Shown: positions 43,648-47,868 of the stretch, piece after piece
How the letters are laid out: every line of letters starts with the position of its first letter
How positions within the stretch are numbered: the first letter of the stretch is position 1
Assembly: GCA_023259135.1 (NCBI GenBank)
Contig: JAHFQX010000003.1
Location: 35,257 to 83,124 of the forward strand
DNA length: 47,868 bases
Direction of reading: 5' to 3'
Source of the DNA: Betaproteobacteria bacterium
GTDB lineage: Bacteria > Pseudomonadota > Gammaproteobacteria > Burkholderiales > JAHFQX01
The notes under the pieces: model-generated
Database searches by the model: none
What the model saw: only the letters and a program-made list of their open reading frames with translations
What the model was told of the DNA's origin: nothing
Translations under genes and position numbers: made by a program

Positions 43648-46600
43648 CTACATGTTGCGACGATACTGGCCGCCCACCTCAAACAACGCCCGGGTGATTT
43701 GCCCCAGGGAGCAGCAGCGAACGGTGTGCATCAATTCCGCGAAAATATTCCCTTTGCTTATCGCCGTCTGCTTAAGACGCTCCAGCGCCGGGCCGGCGGC
43801 CTCCTGGTGGCGACTCTGAAAATCCCGCAACCGGCTGAGCTGGCTTTGCTTTTCCTGCTCCGTGGAGCGGGCGAGCTCCATGGGTTTGGCGGCCGGCTGA
43901 GGATGGGGGTTGCGAAAAGCGTTGACTCCGATAATAGGCAAAGCGCCGTCGTGCTTCAACATCTCATAATGCAACGACTCGTCCTGGATCTTGCCGCGCT
44001 GGTAGCCGGTCTCCATGGCCCCCAGCACTCCCCCCCGCTCGGCTAGGCGGCAGAACTCAGCCAGCACCGCCTCTTCCACCAGGTCGGTCAGTTCTTCGAT
44101 GATGAACGAGCCCTGGTTGGGGTTCTCATTCTTGGCGAGCCCCCATTCCCGGTTAATGACCATCTGGATCGCCAGGGCGCGGCGCACCGAATCCTCGGTA
44201 GGAGTGGTCACCGCCTCGTCGTAGGCATTGGTATGCAAGCTGTTGCAGTGGTCGTAAACGGCGATCAGCGCTTGCAAGGTGGTGCGGATATCGTTAAAGG
44301 TCATCTCCTGGGCATGCAGAGAGCGCCCGGAAGTCTGGACATGATATTTCAGTTTCTGGCTACGCTCGTTGGCGCCGTAGCGGCGTTTCATGGCGGTTGC
44401 CCAGACGCGGCGCGCCACCCGGCCGATCACCGTATATTCGGGATCCATGCCGTTGGAGAAGAAGAACGACAGGTTGGGAGCAAAGTCGTCTACCTTCATG
44501 CCCCGGGCCAGGTAAGCCTCCACGTAGGTGAAGCCGTTGGCGAGCGTGAAGGCGAGCTGGGTAATGGGATTAGCCCCCGCCTCGGCGATGTGGTAGCCGG
44601 AAATGGAAACCGAGTAGAAGTTCCGCACCCCCTCGGCGACGAAATACTCCTGAATGTCCGCCATCACCCGCAAGGAAAATTCGGTGGAAAAAATGCAGGT
44701 GTTTTGTCCCTGGTCCTCCTTCAGGATATCCGCCTGCACCGTCCCCCGGATATTCCGCAGCACCCGCTCACGGATGGCTGCGGACTCGCTTTCGGAAGGG
44801 TCCCGCCCCGTCGCATCGCGGAATTTATCCAGTTGCTGATCAATGGCGGCGTTGAAGAACATCGCCAGGATGGTCGGCGCCGGCCCGTTGATGGTCATGG
44901 AAACCGAAGTGCGGGGACTCGTCAGGTCGAAACCCCGGTATAGATCCCGCATGTCCTCCAGGGTGGCGACGGAGACCCCGGAATTTCCCACCTTGCCGTA
45001 GATGTCAGGCCGTTCGTCGGGATCAAAACCGTAGAGCGTCACCGAATCGAAGGCGGTGGACAGCCGGATCGCGGAACCATCCTTGGAGAGATACTTGAAG
45101 CGGCGATTGGTGCGGAGCGGATCGCCCTCTCCGGCAAACATGCGGGTCGGATCTTCTTCTTCCCGTTTGAAGGGAAATACGCCGGCGGTAAAGGGAAAAT
45201 AGCCGGGAAGGTTTTCCTTCATCAGCCACTTGAGTATTTCCCCATGATCCTCGAAAGCCGGCAGAGCGACTTTCGGTATCCGGGTCCCCGACAAACTGAC
45301 GGCGTAGAGCGCGGTGCGGATCTCGGTATCTCGCACCCGGCTCACATGCGCTTCCCCAGAGTAGCTGTCCCGCAAGGCCGGCCAGAATTCCAGCAGCTTG
45401 CGACAGTCGGGCGCTTGCCGCTCTTCGCGGGCCTGAATGAGCGGCTCTAGATCTTCCCCCGCCTGCCCCGCCTCCAACAACATGCGCCGAGCTTCCCGAA
45501 GTTGCTGAATTTCCCGCGCCAAGCCTGATTGCTCTCGCGCGAGGCGATGATAAGCGCGCACCGTATCGGCAATCTCCGCAAGATAGCGCACACGGGCCGG
45601 CGGAACGATGACGGGATTCCCCGTGGGGATTTTCCCGGCGACCGCCGGCAGCTTGCCGGGAGCAAGCTTGAGGCCGTGTTCCGTCAGTAGCTTGGACAAA
45701 CCCTGGTACAGGGCCGTCACCCCGTCGTCACTGAACCGCGAAGCGATGGTCCCATAGACCGGCATCTGCTCCGGAGCCGCGGAGAATGCTCCGCGATTGC
45801 GCTGTATCTGCTTGGCCACGTCCCGCAAGGCGTCCTGAGCCCCCTTGCGGTCGAATTTATTGATGGCCACCAGATCGGCGAAATCCAGCATGTCGATCTT
45901 TTCCAGTTGACTCGCGGCGCCGAACTCCGGGGTCATGACGTACAAGGACAAATCCACATGAGGCACGATGGCGGCGTCCCCTTGGCCGATGCCGGAAGTC
46001 TCGACGATCACCAGATCGAAGCCCGCCGCCTTGCAGGCCGCGCACACTTCCGGCAGACAGGCGGCGATTTCCATTCCCGAAGCGCGGGTCGCCAGAGAAC
46101 GCATGTAAATATTGTCGCCATCGATGGCGTTCATCCGGATGCGGTCGCCCAGCAGCGCCCCCCCAGTCTTGCGCCGGGAAGGATCCACCGCGATGACGGC
46201 GATCTTCAGCCGATCTTCCTGGTCATAACGGAACCGGCGGATCAATTCGTCGGTCAGGGAAGATTTCCCGGAACCGCCGGTCCCGGTAATGCCCAATACC
46301 GGAACCGGCCTTTTCGCCGCCAAGGCAGCCAATTCGCCGCGCAACTCGGGGGCCAGCGCATCGCCCTCCAGGGCGGTGATGATGCGCGCCAAATCGAATC
46401 GGCTCCCCGCCCGCAGGCCATCCAGACTACCGGGCAGCGAAGCGCGGAGATCGAAATCGGCCGCCGCCAGCATGTCGTCGATCATGCCTTGCAGGCCGAG
46501 CCTTGCCCCGTCTTCGGGAGAGTAAATGCGGGTCACCCCGTAGGCATGCAACTCGGCGATTTCCTCCGGAACGATGACCCCGCCGCCGCCGCCGAAAATC

Positions 46601-46905
46601 TTGATATGGGCTCCGCCCCGCTGCCGCAGCAGGTCGATCATGTACTTGAAATATTCGACATGCCCGCCCTGGTAGGAACTGATCGCGATGCCCTGCACGT
46701 CCTCTTGCAAGGCGGCCGTGACCACTTCGCCCACCGAACGGTTGTGGCCCAGATGAATGACCTCCGCTCCGCTAGCCATTAATATGCGCCGCATGATATT
46801 GATAGCAGCGTCGTGACCGTCGAAAAGGCTCGTCGCCGTGACGAACCGCACCTTGTTGGCGGCGCGGTAAGCCCGGTGCGCGGCCTGTACGCTGAGATCG
46901 GTCAT
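43648..46905 (-). CDS. icmF: fused isobutyryl-CoA mutase with G-protein chaperone
   Basis: IcmF interconverts isobutyryl-CoA and n-butyryl-CoA with adenosylcobalamin. The 1085-residue protein has, in order, a B12-binding domain ([45 protein letters not shown]), a MeaB-like GTPase chaperone ([51 protein letters not shown]), and a mutase barrel ([38 protein letters not shown]). The Phe in AGVFPFK and the Gln in [10 protein letters not shown] match isobutyryl-type rather than methylmalonyl- or pivalyl-CoA mutases, as I recall them. First gene of the catabolic array. Confidence 0.95.
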   Translation of the reverse strand: MTDLSVQAAHRAYRAANKVRFVTATSLFDGHDAAINIMRRILMASGAEVIHLGHNRSVGEVVTAALQEDVQGIAISSYQGGHVEYFKYMIDLLRQRGGAHIKIFGGGGGVIVPEEIAELHAYGVTRIYSPEDGARLGLQGMIDDMLAAADFDLRASLPGSLDGLRAGSRFDLARIITALEGDALAPELRGELAALAAKRPVPVLGITGTGGSGKSSLTDELIRRFRYDQEDRLKIAVIAVDPSRRKTGGALLGDRIRMNAIDGDNIYMRSLATRASGMEIAACLPEVCAACKAAGFDLVIVETSGIGQGDAAIVPHVDLSLYVMTPEFGAASQLEKIDMLDFADLVAINKFDRKGAQDALRDVAKQIQRNRGAFSAAPEQMPVYGTIASRFSDDGVTALYQGLSKLLTEHGLKLAPGKLPAVAGKIPTGNPVIVPPARVRYLAEIADTVRAYHRLAREQSGLAREIQQLREARRMLLEAGQAGEDLEPLIQAREERQAPDCRKLLEFWPALRDSYSGEAHVSRVRDTEIRTALYAVSLSGTRIPKVALPAFEDHGEILKWLMKENLPGYFPFTAGVFPFKREEEDPTRMFAGEGDPLRTNRRFKYLSKDGSAIRLSTAFDSVTLYGFDPDERPDIYGKVGNSGVSVATLEDMRDLYRGFDLTSPRTSVSMTINGPAPTILAMFFNAAIDQQLDKFRDATGRDPSESESAAIRERVLRNIRGTVQADILKEDQGQNTCIFSTEFSLRVMADIQEYFVAEGVRNFYSVSISGYHIAEAGANPITQLAFTLANGFTYVEAYLARGMKVDDFAPNLSFFFSNGMDPEYTVIGRVARRVWATAMKRRYGANERSQKLKYHVQTSGRSLHAQEMTFNDIRTTLQALIAVYDHCNSLHTNAYDEAVTTPTEDSVRRALAIQMVINREWGLAKNENPNQGSFIIEELTDLVEEAVLAEFCRLAERGGVLGAMETGYQRGKIQDESLHYEMLKHDGALPIIGVNAFRNPHPQPAAKPMELARSTEQEKQSQLSRLRDFQSRHQEAAGPALERLKQTAISKGNIFAELMHTVRCCSLGQITRALFEVGGQYRRNM

Positions 46906-46963
46906 GGGCGGACGGCAAACGGCCGGGTGGAGGGAGGGTGAGGGTCATCCATGACTTTGCGAC

Positions 46964-46991
46964 ACTACATTACGGAAGTTATGGGCGTCAA
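46964..46991 (-). promoter_or_regulatory. candidate promoter of icmF and the downstream array
   Basis: On the minus strand TTGACG (complement of 46986-46991) and TGTAGT (complement of 46964-46969) are separated by 16 bp, about 60 bp upstream of the icmF start. This intergenic region (46906-47078) also serves the divergent binding-protein gene and contains a long T-run. I found no sequence resembling a cobalamin-riboswitch B12 box here. Confidence 0.35.
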
Positions 46992-47078
46992 CCATGCTTG
47001 GTCCGGACAATTGCTGTTTTTTTTAGATGTTAGGGCATTTTTTCAAGCTCTTGGGGCCGTCTGAAATATTCTCTTTTT

Positions 47079-47868
47079 ATGATGGCAACATCGTTTTTTT
47101 CTTGGGTAGACGACTGGGGACAAATCCACCCAAGGGCATCTGTTTCCTGTCGGATCGTTTCCTTGGTTCCCAGCATCACAGAACTATTGTTCGATTTGAA
47201 TTTGGGAGAATATTTGGTGGGGCGGACCGGATTTTGCGTTCACCCAGCGCCGGCGGTCAGGAAAATTCCCAAAGTCGGCGGAACCAAAGCCGTGGATCTG
47301 GGTAAGATCCGTCAACTCAGGCCCACCCATGCGGTGGTCAATGTCGACGAAAATCCCAAATGGGTGGCGGAGGCCCTGGCGGAATTCGTCCCCCAAGTCA
47401 TCGTCACTCACCCCTTGGGTCCCTGGGACAACCTCAAGCTATACCGCCTGCTGGGGGGCATCTTTGATCGAGAAGAGCGGGCGGCGGCGCTCGAAAAAGA
47501 GTTCTCGGAATGCTACGCAGGCGTGGTCCGGGCGGCGGCGGCGCTACGGCGGCAACGGGTGCTTTACCTCGTCTGGCAAGACCCCTGGATAACGGTATCG
47601 CCGGATACCTACATATCCCGCACGCTGGCGCTGGTGGGCTGGGATACCGTGCCGATGGAGGCTGCGGTACGCTACCCGGAACTGGCGGGATTCCCGGAAT
47701 GGGCCGCGGGAGCCGATTGGGTGCTGCTGAGCAGCGAACCCTACCCTTTCCGGGAAAAACACCTAACCCAACTTCGCCGCGCCCTGCCTCCAGGCGCGGC
47801 TTGCCGAATAGCCCTAGTGGATGGGGAAATGGCTTCCTGGTACGGCAGCCGGGCGATCCGGGGTCTGC
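47079..47868 (+). CDS. BtuF-like helical-backbone substrate-binding protein (3' end outside window)
   Basis: From ATG 47079 (or the next ATG at 47082) the frame is open to the window end: MATSFFSWVDDWGQIHPRAS, then CRIVSLVPSITELLFDLNLG, YLVGRTGFCVHPAP, KIPKVGGTKAVDL and RPTHAVVNVDENPKWVAEAL. The IVSLVPSITELL and VGGTK motifs mark periplasmic-binding folds of the BtuF/helical-backbone metal-receptor type, which bind cobalamin or metal chelates. No clear signal peptide is seen, so a cytoplasmic cobalamin-binding role is possible. Divergent from icmF across 173 bp, which suggests shared cobalamin biology. The upstream SD is weak. Confidence 0.85.
   Translation, partial: MMATSFFSWVDDWGQIHPRASVSCRIVSLVPSITELLFDLNLGEYLVGRTGFCVHPAPAVRKIPKVGGTKAVDLGKIRQLRPTHAVVNVDENPKWVAEALAEFVPQVIVTHPLGPWDNLKLYRLLGGIFDREERAAALEKEFSECYAGVVRAAAALRRQRVLYLVWQDPWITVSPDTYISRTLALVGWDTVPMEAAVRYPELAGFPEWAAGADWVLLSSEPYPFREKHLTQLRRALPPGAACRIALVDGEMASWYGSRAIRGL

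Noticed and set aside
46906-47078. Cobalamin riboswitch between icmF and the BtuF-like gene
   Set aside because: The interval is only 173 bp and shows no B12-box-like sequence; a covariance-model search would decide.

Overview
The window is high-GC DNA that reads as a chromosomal segment of a betaproteobacterium. The evidence is gene order: yicC / gmk-rpoZ, hemA-prfA-prmC-grxD, argH divergent from an AlgZ/AlgR-type pair, and slt - NDUFA9-like epimerase - cca. A Rhodocyclales/Nitrosomonadales-type degrader is a plausible but unproven placement. There are no rRNA or tRNA genes and no CRISPR array.

Layout. 1-2.9 kb: rpoZ (cut by the window edge), gmk and yicC on the minus strand, with a plus-strand RHH/PIN toxin-antitoxin pair wedged between gmk and yicC. 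2.96-4.6 kb: rph and an overlapping DUF815-type ATPase. 4.7-9.65 kb: a compact minus-strand acyl-CoA operon (two crotonases, two PECR/DECR-like SDRs, a hotdog thioesterase, a CaiB/BaiF CoA-transferase), followed by gmd. 10.8-11.1 kb: a MITE-like repeat. 11.2-14.8 kb: hemA-prfA-prmC and grxD. 14.7-17.7 kb: a minus-strand sulfur-relay cluster (ArsR-rhodanese regulator, DsrE-like protein, cysteine desulfurase, methyltransferase). Its first two genes are broken, while a near-consensus promoter with an overlapping palindrome survives. 17.9-20.5 kb: a compact large-serine-recombinase element of about 2.63 kb that splits the 3' end of an IS3-type transposase relic. Joining the flanks through a shared TA restores the transposase reading frame. 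20.7-27.9 kb: an MscS channel, an SDR + CoA-transferase pair, a 5'-truncated fructosamine-kinase gene, argH, and an AlgZ/AlgR-like two-component system. 28-32.1 kb: slt, epimerase, cca.

32.2-46.9 kb is one large minus-strand catabolic array. In transcription order it holds icmF (fused B12-dependent isobutyryl-CoA mutase), 3-hydroxyacyl-CoA dehydrogenase, enoyl-CoA hydratase, long-chain acyl-CoA synthetase, livG-livH-livM-livF-livK type ABC transporter genes, a PaaK-like adenylate-forming protein, and an SCP2-type thiolase. Read together it imports a carboxylic acid, activates it to a CoA thioester, beta-oxidises it and rearranges a branched C4-type acyl-CoA. The substrate cannot be read from the sequence. 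Divergent from icmF, and running off the right edge, is a BtuF-like helical-backbone binding protein that could supply cobalamin for IcmF.

The observations most worth following are the recombinase element with its reconstructable empty site, the decayed sulfur-relay operon with an intact operator, a small dispersed repeat inserted in frame in the AlgR-like regulator, and the IcmF/LIV/acyl-CoA array.
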